This document shows positions 50,007 through 59,217 of a DNA stretch of 64,000 nucleotides, piece by piece. The stretch is taken from the NCBI RefSeq assembly GCF_032999765.1, contig NZ_CP136051.1:496001-560000 (forward strand), in the 5' to 3' direction. Each line of letters opens with the position of its first letter. Positions within the stretch are counted from its first letter, which is position 1. The stretch comes from Imperialibacter roseus (GTDB lineage: Bacteria > Bacteroidota > Bacteroidia > Cytophagales > Cyclobacteriaceae). The notes beneath the pieces are model-generated. The model was given only the letters and a program-made list of their open reading frames with translations. It searched no databases and was not told the DNA's origin. A program made the position numbers and the translations under genes.

Positions 50007-50082
50007 ATGATTGTCGGCTTAAAGAAGATAATATGAGGTCCACCAATTTTGTGAGTCTGTGGTGGTTGCTGGTAACTGAATA

Positions 50083-50541
50083 TTAGATTTTACCGCCTTC
50101 AAGCATTTGTATGGCTTTTTCAACTCTTCTGGCTCTTGTTTCCTCTGTTTTCGCATCTTCAATTGGAAGCACCAGCAGTTTTTTCTTGCTGTTTGAGAGT
50201 CCTTCGAATTTGCTGTTAAGGGCAGGCTGAGCGTCCAGTGCTTTCTGAAGATCTTCCGGTACTTCCACCGTTCTGGGAGCCGTATCTACTTCCAGCGTTA
50301 CTTTCACTTTGTCGCCACCAGCGAGGCCGGAGGCTGCTCTGTGGGCAGCACTGAAACTAATCATGAATTTTCCGCCCATGGTGGCAATGGCGCTTCGGTA
50401 GGTATAGTCGTTTACTGTGACCACCACGAGGGGTTTTTTGCCCGCACCAAGCGCTTCAACAATTTCTGCTGGCACAGGAATGCCTGTGTTATTACCCGTT
50501 TGAAGAATGGTCGTTTGAAAGGTCTGCTTCGATCCGCTCAT
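50083..50541 (-). CDS. DUF1905 / YdeI-type protein (OmdA family)
   Basis: 152 residues. FQTTILQTGNNTGIPVPAEIVEALGAGKKPLVVVTVNDYTYRSAIA in outline is DUF1905, and the C-terminal DAQPALNSKFEGLSNSKKKLLVLPIEDAKTEETRARRVEKAIQML is the OmdA (bacteriocin-protection, YdeI/OmpD-associated) motif. No signal peptide. Function poorly known. Monocistronic by its neighbours. Confidence 0.85.
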   Translation of the reverse strand: MSGSKQTFQTTILQTGNNTGIPVPAEIVEALGAGKKPLVVVTVNDYTYRSAIATMGGKFMISFSAAHRAASGLAGGDKVKVTLEVDTAPRTVEVPEDLQKALDAQPALNSKFEGLSNSKKKLLVLPIEDAKTEETRARRVEKAIQMLEGGKI

Positions 50542-50673
50542 CTGTTTTCATTTTTGGTTGAATCAAAGTTGGTAAATCTGCTCAAAGCCGAAAGTGGCAT
50601 TGCCGACATAAAAGGAGGTGAAATGCGACACGAGGTAACTTTTCCAACCACGGCTTTTTTCACCTCGGAGGCA

Positions 50674-51849
50674 TCAGATTCTGTTGAGCGCCTGGGTGAG
50701 ATCGGCGAGCAGGTCGTCGAGGTTTTCGATGCCGACCGAATAGCGGATAAGGCTTTCAGGAATGCCTAACTGTGCACGTTGGGCTGTGGTCAGCTCCACA
50801 TGACTGGTGGTGCGGGGCGGGCCGGCCAGCGTGCTTACTGAGCCTAGGCTGGCAGCCAGGTGCACCAGCTTGAGGCCGTGCAGGAATGTTTTTACACTTT
50901 CGTAATCGCCTTTCAGCGCAAAACTCATCATCCCTCCAAAGCCCGACATTTGCGATTTCGCAATAGCATGGCCTGAATGGCTTTCCAGGCCCGGATAAAA
51001 CACATCGTCGATTTTTGGATGGGCTTTCAGGAAGGTGGCGATCTTCATAGCCGAAGCGTTTTGCCGCTCAATGCGCAGCTCCAGGGTTTTCATACCCCGC
51101 GCAATGAGGTAGGCGGGATCGGCCTGCAGACTAGCGCCGTTGATTTCCCGGAACTGGTACACTTTGCGAATCAAATCTGCTTTACCAGCCAGCAGTCCCC
51201 CCATGGCATCAGAATGTCCGCAGAGGTATTTGGTGGCACTGTGCACTACCAGGTCAGCACCCAGGCTCAGTGGTGTTTGATTGATGGGAGTGGCAAACGT
51301 GTTGTCGACGACAACGACTGCCCCGACTTTCTTAGCCGCAGCTGCCAGCCGTTTGATGTCCACTACTTTAAGCGTGGGGTTGGTGGGCGTTTCGAGGTAA
51401 ACGAGGTCACAGCCTTTGGCAATTTCAGCTTCCAGCGCTTCATGATTTGTGGTATCACATAGTGCGACATCCACTTTGTAAGAGGGTAGGAAGTCGAGAA
51501 AAATGCGGCTTGTGCCGCCGTAGATGTCTTTCAGTGAAACGACTCTTTTTCCTGCCGTAAGAAAGGCAAACAATGTATTGCTGATGGCTCCCATGCCGGT
51601 GGCGAAGGATATGGCTGCTTCGGCTCCTTCCAGGGCGGTAATTTTCTCTTCGAGCACCCGCACGGTTGGGTTGGTGTTGCGGCTATAAATGTGGCCTTCC
51701 TGCTTGCCGATGGCCACGTCGTACCAGTCGTCGAGATTTTCGTAGGCATAGGTAACGCTATTGACAATCGGTGGTGTGGTGGCGCCATATGGGAATCTTT
51801 CAGTTTCGCCGCCCCACACGGCGAGCGTGCCTTTTTTAAGTTGGGTCAT
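50674..51849 (-). CDS. PLP-dependent trans-sulfuration enzyme (cystathionine gamma-synthase / methionine gamma-lyase family)
   Basis: 391 residues from ATG 51849 (MTQLKKGTLAVWGGE); an in-frame start at 51885 adds a poor N-terminus. SATKYLCGHSDAMGG holds the PLP lysine, FATGMGAI and ETPTNPTLKVVDI are family blocks, and VVVDNTFATP holds the PLP-contact aspartate. Cytosolic, forming or splitting C-S bonds in cysteine/methionine metabolism. Which reaction it performs cannot be told from these motifs. Confidence 0.9.
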   Translation of the reverse strand: MTQLKKGTLAVWGGETERFPYGATTPPIVNSVTYAYENLDDWYDVAIGKQEGHIYSRNTNPTVRVLEEKITALEGAEAAISFATGMGAISNTLFAFLTAGKRVVSLKDIYGGTSRIFLDFLPSYKVDVALCDTTNHEALEAEIAKGCDLVYLETPTNPTLKVVDIKRLAAAAKKVGAVVVVDNTFATPINQTPLSLGADLVVHSATKYLCGHSDAMGGLLAGKADLIRKVYQFREINGASLQADPAYLIARGMKTLELRIERQNASAMKIATFLKAHPKIDDVFYPGLESHSGHAIAKSQMSGFGGMMSFALKGDYESVKTFLHGLKLVHLAASLGSVSTLAGPPRTTSHVELTTAQRAQLGIPESLIRYSVGIENLDDLLADLTQALNRI

Positions 51850-52086
51850 AAATGGTAGGTTTATCGATCTCTTTGGACATCCCACCAGGTGATGGCCGGA
51901 TGGTCAACCTAAAATACGGCATTGTCAATCATGCTTCTACCAATTTTACACCAAATGTTGTGCATGCAGTGCCTCTGTTTTTTTTTGTGCCGCTGCTTTT
52001 GACATGGCGGATGGAGCCGATGTCCCGAGCCAGACCGGAGTCACCCTTACATCGTCATCCCAACGCAGGACGGGAAAAACAATAGC

Positions 52087-52467
52087 TCATCTGCCGAATC
52101 CAACCCTGAGCTTGCCGCCCAACCAGGCACTTGGCCAGCCAAGAATAACCAATGCAACCGGATACCAATGAGGCGGCTCACTCCACATGGCCGCTGCGCC
52201 AAGAATACCCAACACAGTGCCAATGGTAGCGAGAATAATAGCGTGCCTCATTGGATTAATATGGGCTACTCTGGCAGTGACGTAACCGCCGACAAACACA
52301 TAAAAAGTGCGGTAGAAAGTGACGAAGAGTTTGAACCAAAGTGGATTTAAATCGAATGGTAACAGCATAAGCCCCGATTTCTCAAGAACAACATCGGTGA
52401 TATGAGACAACGCAAAGATGACAACCAGTCCAAGCAGAACGGCCCCTGCGCTTTTAAAGAAGTTCAT
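52087..52467 (-). CDS. Small four-helix membrane protein, unknown function
   Basis: 126 residues with helices near 6-26, 44-66, 74-94 and 102-120. Conserved-looking SHITDVVLEKSGLM, TARVAHINPMRHAIILATIGTVLG and GWPSAWLGG. The family is often found near SRPBCC/VOC stress-type genes. It ends the minus-strand run ArsR, SRPBCC, VOC, membrane protein, 26 bp after the VOC gene. Confidence 0.75.
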   Translation of the reverse strand: MNFFKSAGAVLLGLVVIFALSHITDVVLEKSGLMLLPFDLNPLWFKLFVTFYRTFYVFVGGYVTARVAHINPMRHAIILATIGTVLGILGAAAMWSEPPHWYPVALVILGWPSAWLGGKLRVGFGR

Positions 52468-52492
52468 AGTAGTAGGTTTAGGTTGGTGAAAG

Positions 52493-52906
52493 TTAATTTT
52501 TCATTTTACTCATGTCCATGTAGAGCACATTCCAGCGGTGCCCATCCAGATCAATAAAAAGACTGCCATACATCCAGCCGCTCATTGCGGACGGCTTGTG
52601 CGAGCTTTTCCCGCCCGCATCAATCGCTTTCTGAGTCAAAGTATCTACTTCCTCTTTGCTTTCGGTATCTATGGAGAGTAGCACCTCGCAGCCTTTGCTT
52701 GTGTCGGCAATTTCAGCATTTGCAAAACCCTTAAAGGCAGGCTCTTCAAACAGCATCACCACCACATTTTTCTCTCCGACCAAGAGAGCCGCAGAGGTTT
52801 CAGTGTCTCCAGGCCCGGTGCTGAACTGAAAACCAAGCTTGGTAAAAAAGGCTTTTGACTTCTTTACATCTTTCACAGGCAGGTTGAGCCAAAGTTGCTT
52901 TGTCAT
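52493..52906 (-). CDS. VOC superfamily (glyoxalase/bleomycin resistance-like) protein
   Basis: 137 residues. LWLNLPVKDVKKSKAFFTKLGFQF and GSLFIDLDGHRWNVLYM are typical beta-alpha-beta-beta-beta halves of VOC proteins. Residues in the usual metal positions are only partly kept, so catalysis is uncertain. Cytosolic. Part of the ArsR-led run, 120 bp after the SRPBCC gene. Confidence 0.85.
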   Translation of the reverse strand: MTKQLWLNLPVKDVKKSKAFFTKLGFQFSTGPGDTETSAALLVGEKNVVVMLFEEPAFKGFANAEIADTSKGCEVLLSIDTESKEEVDTLTQKAIDAGGKSSHKPSAMSGWMYGSLFIDLDGHRWNVLYMDMSKMKN

Positions 52907-53026
52907 ATCGGTATTGGGTTGGGTTTTCGATAGTCAAATATCAGTTTTTTTGACAATGACACTACGGTATGAATGCGACAAACACAAGGGGAGTCTGCGA
53001 CTTGCCGCATTCATGAAAAGAGATTT

Positions 53027-53518
53027 TTAGACAAGTGTTTTGATTAGCTCGTCCAGATTGTCGTGCGCCATGGCGAAGCCCTCCTGGAAGCCCATGTTCA
53101 CCATGGCTTCAAGCTCTTCCACCGAGTTGTATGATGTGACTACATTTACTTTAGTGCCGGTGCCCGTCGGAGAAAAGCTGACCTCCCAGTACGCTCCCGG
53201 AAAGTCTTTATTGATTTTACCATCCTCATCGCAAAAGGAATCTTTGGCCGAATAGCTGATCGGAATTTTGATCTTCCCATAGTCAAGCCTCGCCCAGGCT
53301 ACTTCTCCTTCAGGCCCCACCATGCAGTAGTGCCAGTAGCCACCTTCTTTAAAGTTCATCGATTTTGTTTTGGCTTTCCATGGGCTTGGGGCCCACCATT
53401 GGTCGAGGTAGGTGCTTTCCGTCCAGGTTTTCCAAACCAGTGCTACGGGCGCATCAAAATGCCTTTCAACTAATATTCTCTTATTAGTTAAATCTTTGGT
53501 GAAAACTGTCTTATTCAT
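53027..53518 (-). CDS. SRPBCC (AHSA1-like, START fold) protein
   Basis: 163 residues. ILVERHFDAPVALVWKTWTESTYLDQWWAPSPWKAKTK matches AHSA1-type START-fold proteins, ending in NMGFQEGFAMAHDNLDELIKTL. Such proteins bind hydrophobic ligands. Overlaps the ArsR gene by 8 bp, so the two are coupled. The ArsR/SRPBCC pair is common in soil Bacteroidota; its physiological role is unclear. Confidence 0.9.
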   Translation of the reverse strand: MNKTVFTKDLTNKRILVERHFDAPVALVWKTWTESTYLDQWWAPSPWKAKTKSMNFKEGGYWHYCMVGPEGEVAWARLDYGKIKIPISYSAKDSFCDEDGKINKDFPGAYWEVSFSPTGTGTKVNVVTSYNSVEELEAMVNMGFQEGFAMAHDNLDELIKTLV

Positions 53519-53840
53519 CTTTGTCTTCTTTTAATTGATTAAGCAAATTATCGAGTTGGTTAAATCTATTTTCCCACATTTTGCGGAAGGGCTCCAGCCA
53601 ATCGGCCACTGCGCTCAGCTTTTCAGGCTGTACCTGGCAGTAGCGCTCCCGTCCTTTCTGATCGATAACAATGAGCCCGCACTCGGTCAGTATTTTGATA
53701 TGCTGAGATATTGCTGGTCGGCTAACGTCAAAGTTTTCGGCGATGCTATTGAGGTTGAGAGACTTGTGGGTGAGCAGGTTCAAGATGTCTCTTCTTGTTG
53801 GGTCGGCTATGGCTTGAAATACGTCTCGTCTTATTTCCAT
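53511..53840 (-). CDS. ArsR family transcriptional regulator
   Basis: 109 residues. AIADPTRRDILNLLTHKSLNLNSIAENFDVSRPAISQHIKILTECGLI in outline is the ArsR winged helix; no metal-binding CxC is present, so it is not a classical arsenic sensor. Overlaps the SRPBCC gene by 8 bp. Two palindromes immediately upstream suggest self-regulation. Confidence 0.92.
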   Translation of the reverse strand: MEIRRDVFQAIADPTRRDILNLLTHKSLNLNSIAENFDVSRPAISQHIKILTECGLIVIDQKGRERYCQVQPEKLSAVADWLEPFRKMWENRFNQLDNLLNQLKEDKDE

Positions 53841-53850
53841 TCTGCATTAT

Positions 53851-53893
53851 GTAAGTATTTACTTACAAATATATACGTAAGGATATGCTTACG
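53851..53893 (-). promoter_or_regulatory. Palindromic operators upstream of arsR
   Basis: gtaagta-tt-tacttac at 53851-53866 (perfect 7-bp arms) and cgtaag-gatatg-cttacg at 53876-53893. Both start 10-50 bp upstream of the arsR ATG (53840). Shared core gtaag/cttac supports one regulator binding both, most likely ArsR itself. The remaining 295 bp to tamB hold no gene that I can see. Confidence 0.6.
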
Positions 53894-54188
53894 CAAATAA
53901 TTTTTATTTTTCTTTTTTGTTAAGGAATGATTGTGACCTCAGGGGTGTTTAGAATTACTGTAATTAACTGATTGTTAATGAAATAATTATTAAATAGCTT
54001 TTGGGAAGGCATCGCAATTGTGTCAGAATCTCAATGCATGAACTATTTGCTGAAACAATGATCCTTTCATTATCGAATTAGAAAATAGCTGTTTGGTGCT
54101 ATCTTGCGTTATTATCTTATACCCCTCCAATCTAATTAGAATATTTTCCCACATTGCCACCCTGCACATGAGGGTATGATTGGAATGT

Positions 54189-57100
54189 ATGCCAGAAAGA
54201 AAAGGAAATAAATTCATTAAGATCATTGCCGGAATTGTGTTGAGCATATTGATGCTTTTCATTATTGTCGTTTTGATCATCCGAAGTCCCTGGGGCCAGG
54301 ATATCATTGTGAGCAAGGCAGTTGGTTTTGTAGAGGAGAAGACGGGGGCAAAAGTGGGTATCAGGAGACTCTTTGTCACTTTCTCGGGCAATGCTTTCCT
54401 CGAAGGGCTTTATGTAGAAGACCAGCGGAGCGACACACTGGTTTATTCGGAGAGCCTGGAGATATCGGTAGCGCTGATTCCGCTAATTAAAGGAGATGGT
54501 CTCAACCTGAAAATGCTGGAATGGTCAGGGCTTACTGCCAGGGTAAACAGAAAAGAGCCCAGTGGAGTCTACAATTTCGATTTTCTGATAGCTGCATTTG
54601 CAGCTGAGCCCGACTTGACTCAGGCAGCTACTGAACCACCTAAAGAAGAAGCTCCTTTCACCATCGAGATTGGATCTATCGCTTTCAATGATTTTGATAT
54701 TACTTATGATGACGAAGTTGGCGGTATGCTGGCTTTGTTGAAAATAGGTACTCTTGAGCTCGAAATGGACGACTTCGACCTCGATCAGATGAAGTTTCAC
54801 GTCGAATCTTTTGCGCTCGATCAGTCAGCAGTTACCTACAAACAATATCAAACAGCCAGTTCGCCGGAAGATACCACAGCCGCCGCATCGTCACTTCCGC
54901 TTCTTATAGTTGATGAAATAGCGCTTGAAGACGTTAGTTTCCTTTATGAATCAGCTCCTGATTCCCTGCTGCTTTTGGTTGATGTAGGGTACTTGTTGGC
55001 TGAGATACCGGTGTTGAATCTGGAAGAAAATATTGTTGAAGTAGCATCATTCACTTTTAACAATTCTGAAATTGCCTACACGTCTGGTCGACACTTGCAG
55101 CCAGCGGCCTCACAGCCCGACAGTACTGTAAGTGAGCCCTCCCTGATCACCTTCGAATGGCCCGACTGGCAGGTAGCCGTGGAATCAATCACACTTGAAA
55201 ATAACCAGGTAACCTACCAGGCAGACACCATTCGGCCGAAGGAAGGTATATTCAACCCAAATGCCATGGCTATTACCGACCTTTCCTTCGAAGCGTCGGA
55301 CGTTACTCTTCATCCGGGATTGGCCCACATTCAAGTCGGCGGTTTCACTTTCCGGGAGTCTAGTGATTTTCAGCTCGACCAGCTGGCGTTTGACTTGAAA
55401 GTGGGCGATGAAAATTTGTCGCTGTCAGACCTGGAGTTGTCAACTGGCAAGAGCAATATGAAGGCAGACCTAAAGCTGAGTTACCCATCTATCGCTGGCG
55501 CCCTGAATGAGCCGGAGCGAGCGGTGGCAGACGTCGACATCAGCGAGCTGCAGGTCGATGTGAGCGATGCCTTTGTTTTTGCGCCAGAATTAAAAGACAA
55601 CGAATACCTTTTAACATTGAGTAAAAAAATCATCAATGGCAGGGTTCGAGTCGCTGGCGGGCTCGATGATTTCAGTGTGGAAGACGCTTTCATTGCCTGG
55701 GGTGAAGGCACGTCGCTAAGGTGGAGCGGCGGGCTGAAGCACGCCCTGCAGCCCGAGTACTTGCGGGTTGAAGCCATGCCGCTGCTGATCAAATCGCAAA
55801 AATCCGACATCCTTCGCTTCATAGACGAAGAAGCACTTGGTATTGCCCTCCCTGAAACAATCACTTTGCGGGCGGAAGCGAAAGGTGACAAAGATGGATC
55901 GACTTTGCTTGCTACTTTGACTATTCCTGAGGGCGAAGTAAATATCGACGGGAAATTTACCAACAAGGAGCAACTGGCTTTCAGCGCTCACATTGATGTC
56001 AACCAGCTTCAACTCAATAAGCTATTGAAAAATGAGCAGTTGGGCACTCTTACTTTCGAGGCAACTGCTTCCGGCTCGGGGGCAGATTTGTCCACACTCA
56101 ACGCCTCGCTTCAATCTGACTTTAAAACGCTTGAGTTTAACCATTACGATTTCTCGGGGCTAACGCTGGTAGGAGACATGCAAAACGGCCAGGGTGACGT
56201 TACGCTATCTTTCAAAGATGAAAACCTGGATGTTTCCCTGAAAACACTACTGGAGCTAGACTCCACTTCCTCCACCATTGGGTTGACGCTGGATTTGAAA
56301 GGGGCAGACTTTAGGGCGCTGGGCGTAACAAGCAAGGACCTCAGGGCAAGGTTCAAGCTGCAGGCTGATTTTGAAGGCAACACCGACTTTTTTACTGTTA
56401 AGGCCGATATCAAAGATGGGTTGGCAGTCTATGAAGGAGAGTCGTTTCCGCTGGGTAGCTTCAAGGCGGGTGCCTCAATTCAAGAAGACACAACTACACT
56501 TAACATTTCCAGTCGTTCGCTCAATCTGGATCTTAGATCAAATACACCTCCGGCTTCTCTGGCAACAGCCCTCACCCGGCAGTTCACCCGGTATTTCCCT
56601 GACTCCGTCGCTACTGACACCGTGCTGCAGGCAGCTTCCATGAAGTTGAGCCTGACGGTGCGTGAATCTCCTTTTCTAAACGAAGTGATGCTCGATGGAC
56701 TGGAGCGACTGGATTCCGTTACCCTGAAGGTGGAATTTGATGAGGCTCTTCAAACTGTCGCTGCAAGATTAAGAGCACCTTTTGTGCAGTACAATGGCAA
56801 TACGATCGATAGTCTCCGAATGGATGTGCGGGGAGCCAGAGACAGCTTGACTTTTGAGTTTGGCTGGGCTGGTGTAAATGCAGGGCCGCTCGCTGTTGAG
56901 AAAACGACTTTTGCCGGCGTGCTGCAAGACCGCTTGCTCCTGCTTGACTTCACCTCACTTAACGAAGATGCGACCCTGGCTTATATTCAGTCTGAAATTC
57001 GAATGGAAAAAGGTGCTATCACCTATCATCTCGTGCCTGCTGGGCTTATCCTCGACAAAGAACCCTGGAAAATTCCTGAAACCAATCAAATCCGCTATTC

Positions 57101-59213
57101 TGACAAACTCATGGTATTTGAGGATTTCACTTTCAGTAAAGGGAATCAGTCGCTGACGGTTAGTTCATCACTGCCAGACACTCAGGAAGAACATATTGGA
57201 ATTTTGTTTCAGGAGTTCAGCCTTGCTACCCTACTTAGTGCCCTAAATCCTGACCAGCAGCTGGCGACCGGCGTTTTGGCCGGAAAGCTGATCATTGAAA
57301 ATCCATTCCGGGACGCTGGCATTTTAGCCAACCTCAATATTGATCAGCTGGAGGTGATGAAAGTTGCATTTGGTAAGATGGTTGTCAATGCGAAATCAGT
57401 TGGTAGAGGAAGCTACGATTTTAACCTGGCACTTAGTGGTGAGAATGCCGACCTCGACCTGACAGGCGATTATACGGCAGCCGAAGAAGGAGCCAATATT
57501 GACCTCGATCTGAACCTCAATAGTGTCGATATGAAAGCAGTTGAGGGCTTTGCCTCTGAGGCGGTTTCTGATGCCAGCGGAAAGATTTCTGGCAAAGTCA
57601 AAATTACTGGCACTACTGCTTCGCCGGAATATACCGGCAAGCTCAACTTTGCAGCCGCCAGTCTCAAAGTTAATTCACTGAATACCCAGTTTACCTTGCC
57701 AAACGAGGTGCTGACTGTCGATAACGCAGGTTTGTATATGGACAACTTTACAATCGTTGATAAGGACAAAAATGCCTTTCGACTGGACGGCAAAGTGCTC
57801 ACTGAAAGCCTGACCAACCCTACTTTCGACTTTACAGTGAAGGCAGAGAATTTCCAACCGGTGAATGCGTCAGAAAATGACAATGAACTCTTTTATGGCA
57901 AAGTGAAAATGGATGCAGACCTCGCTGTTAGCGGAGATCTGAAAGTGCCGGTTGTGAAAGGGAAGCTGGCGATCAAAGAAGGCACGGATTTCACATTTGT
58001 GGTACCTGAATCTCAGGTGGACATCATGGAACGAGAAGGGGTGTTACTTTTTGTGAACAAAGAAAATCCGGACGATATTCTCACCAGGGGAGACGACAAA
58101 ACTGCGGCTGGCCAGTTGGTCGGCTACGATGTAAACACCAATTTGTCTGTAGAGAAGAATGCCGTTTTTAAGATTATCATAGATGAGAAAACGGGCGACA
58201 ACTTCCAGGTGTCCGGTACCGGCGATCTGATCGTGGGCCTTGAGCCAAACGGCAGAACCACGCTGTCTGGCACCTACTCCATTAATAGCGGGCATTACGA
58301 GACCAACCTCTACAACCTGGTAAAAAAACGATTTGAAATCTCTCCACAGAGTACCATCACCTGGCGGGGAGATCCCTTTGATGCTTTGCTCAATGTGAGG
58401 GCTATCTATAAGGTAGAAACCTCGGCGGCTCCTCTGATGGCTATTCGAACATCAGGAGAAAGCACCAATCTGGCCAGTAAATACCAGCAAAAGCTTCCTT
58501 TCCTGGTCTATCTGAATGTGGATGGGCAGTTGCTGCAACCAGAGCTGTCTTTTGCGCTGGATATGCCTGAAGATGAGCAGGGAGCCATTGGCGGTGATGT
58601 ATATGGCAGGCTGCAGCAGTTGAACAGTCAGGAAAGTGAGTTGAACAAGCAGGTATTCTCTCTGCTGGTGCTCAACCGGTTTTTCCCCGGATCTGGCAGC
58701 GATGGCAGTGGCGGTGGTGCTGTGTCTGTAGCCAGAGGCAACGTAAACAAAGTACTGTCGGGTCAGCTGAATAATTTTTCTGATAAACTGGTCGGCAAAA
58801 CTGGCCTTGATCTCAATTTTGGACTCGATAGCTACACCGACTACCAGGGGGAGAGCCCGCAGGATCGTACGCAACTCGATATTAATGCACAAAAGAAGCT
58901 GTTCAATGATCGACTGATTGTGCAGGTGGGCAGCGCTGTCAATATTGAGGGTAGCAGCCAGGCCACGGAGGGAACCACGCCCGTTATCGGTAATATAAGT
59001 CTCGAGTACCTGCTGTCTGAAAGCGGCCAATACAGGTTGAAAGGCTTTAGAAAAAACGAATTTGAAAGTGTAATCGATGGACAGCTGATAGTCACTGGTA
59101 TTGCATTTTTGTACAACAAGGAGTTTAATAAGTTCAGAGAGCTTTGGCAGAAAATGGCAAAGGACGAGGGTTTGGAAAAGGAGATTGAAGAGGAACAAGC
59201 TGAAAAGAAGTAA
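54189..59213 (+). CDS. tamB: TamB-like translocation and assembly module
   Basis: 1,674 residues from ATG 54189; a TTG three codons upstream is less likely. A single N-terminal transmembrane helix (about 10-30, IIAGIVLSILMLFIIVVLII) anchors a very long repetitive beta-taco body (DUF490/TamB C-terminal domain, from about 1,300: GKLAIKEGTDFTFVVPESQVD). It spans the periplasm and works with an Omp85 partner in outer-membrane protein or lipid delivery. The next gene, 4 bp away, encodes that partner. Length is normal for Bacteroidota TamB. Confidence 0.92.
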   Translation: MPERKGNKFIKIIAGIVLSILMLFIIVVLIIRSPWGQDIIVSKAVGFVEEKTGAKVGIRRLFVTFSGNAFLEGLYVEDQRSDTLVYSESLEISVALIPLIKGDGLNLKMLEWSGLTARVNRKEPSGVYNFDFLIAAFAAEPDLTQAATEPPKEEAPFTIEIGSIAFNDFDITYDDEVGGMLALLKIGTLELEMDDFDLDQMKFHVESFALDQSAVTYKQYQTASSPEDTTAAASSLPLLIVDEIALEDVSFLYESAPDSLLLLVDVGYLLAEIPVLNLEENIVEVASFTFNNSEIAYTSGRHLQPAASQPDSTVSEPSLITFEWPDWQVAVESITLENNQVTYQADTIRPKEGIFNPNAMAITDLSFEASDVTLHPGLAHIQVGGFTFRESSDFQLDQLAFDLKVGDENLSLSDLELSTGKSNMKADLKLSYPSIAGALNEPERAVADVDISELQVDVSDAFVFAPELKDNEYLLTLSKKIINGRVRVAGGLDDFSVEDAFIAWGEGTSLRWSGGLKHALQPEYLRVEAMPLLIKSQKSDILRFIDEEALGIALPETITLRAEAKGDKDGSTLLATLTIPEGEVNIDGKFTNKEQLAFSAHIDVNQLQLNKLLKNEQLGTLTFEATASGSGADLSTLNASLQSDFKTLEFNHYDFSGLTLVGDMQNGQGDVTLSFKDENLDVSLKTLLELDSTSSTIGLTLDLKGADFRALGVTSKDLRARFKLQADFEGNTDFFTVKADIKDGLAVYEGESFPLGSFKAGASIQEDTTTLNISSRSLNLDLRSNTPPASLATALTRQFTRYFPDSVATDTVLQAASMKLSLTVRESPFLNEVMLDGLERLDSVTLKVEFDEALQTVAARLRAPFVQYNGNTIDSLRMDVRGARDSLTFEFGWAGVNAGPLAVEKTTFAGVLQDRLLLLDFTSLNEDATLAYIQSEIRMEKGAITYHLVPAGLILDKEPWKIPETNQIRYSDKLMVFEDFTFSKGNQSLTVSSSLPDTQEEHIGILFQEFSLATLLSALNPDQQLATGVLAGKLIIENPFRDAGILANLNIDQLEVMKVAFGKMVVNAKSVGRGSYDFNLALSGENADLDLTGDYTAAEEGANIDLDLNLNSVDMKAVEGFASEAVSDASGKISGKVKITGTTASPEYTGKLNFAAASLKVNSLNTQFTLPNEVLTVDNAGLYMDNFTIVDKDKNAFRLDGKVLTESLTNPTFDFTVKAENFQPVNASENDNELFYGKVKMDADLAVSGDLKVPVVKGKLAIKEGTDFTFVVPESQVDIMEREGVLLFVNKENPDDILTRGDDKTAAGQLVGYDVNTNLSVEKNAVFKIIIDEKTGDNFQVSGTGDLIVGLEPNGRTTLSGTYSINSGHYETNLYNLVKKRFEISPQSTITWRGDPFDALLNVRAIYKVETSAAPLMAIRTSGESTNLASKYQQKLPFLVYLNVDGQLLQPELSFALDMPEDEQGAIGGDVYGRLQQLNSQESELNKQVFSLLVLNRFFPGSGSDGSGGGAVSVARGNVNKVLSGQLNNFSDKLVGKTGLDLNFGLDSYTDYQGESPQDRTQLDINAQKKLFNDRLIVQVGSAVNIEGSSQATEGTTPVIGNISLEYLLSESGQYRLKGFRKNEFESVIDGQLIVTGIAFLYNKEFNKFRELWQKMAKDEGLEKEIEEEQAEKK

Positions 59214-59217
59214 GAAA

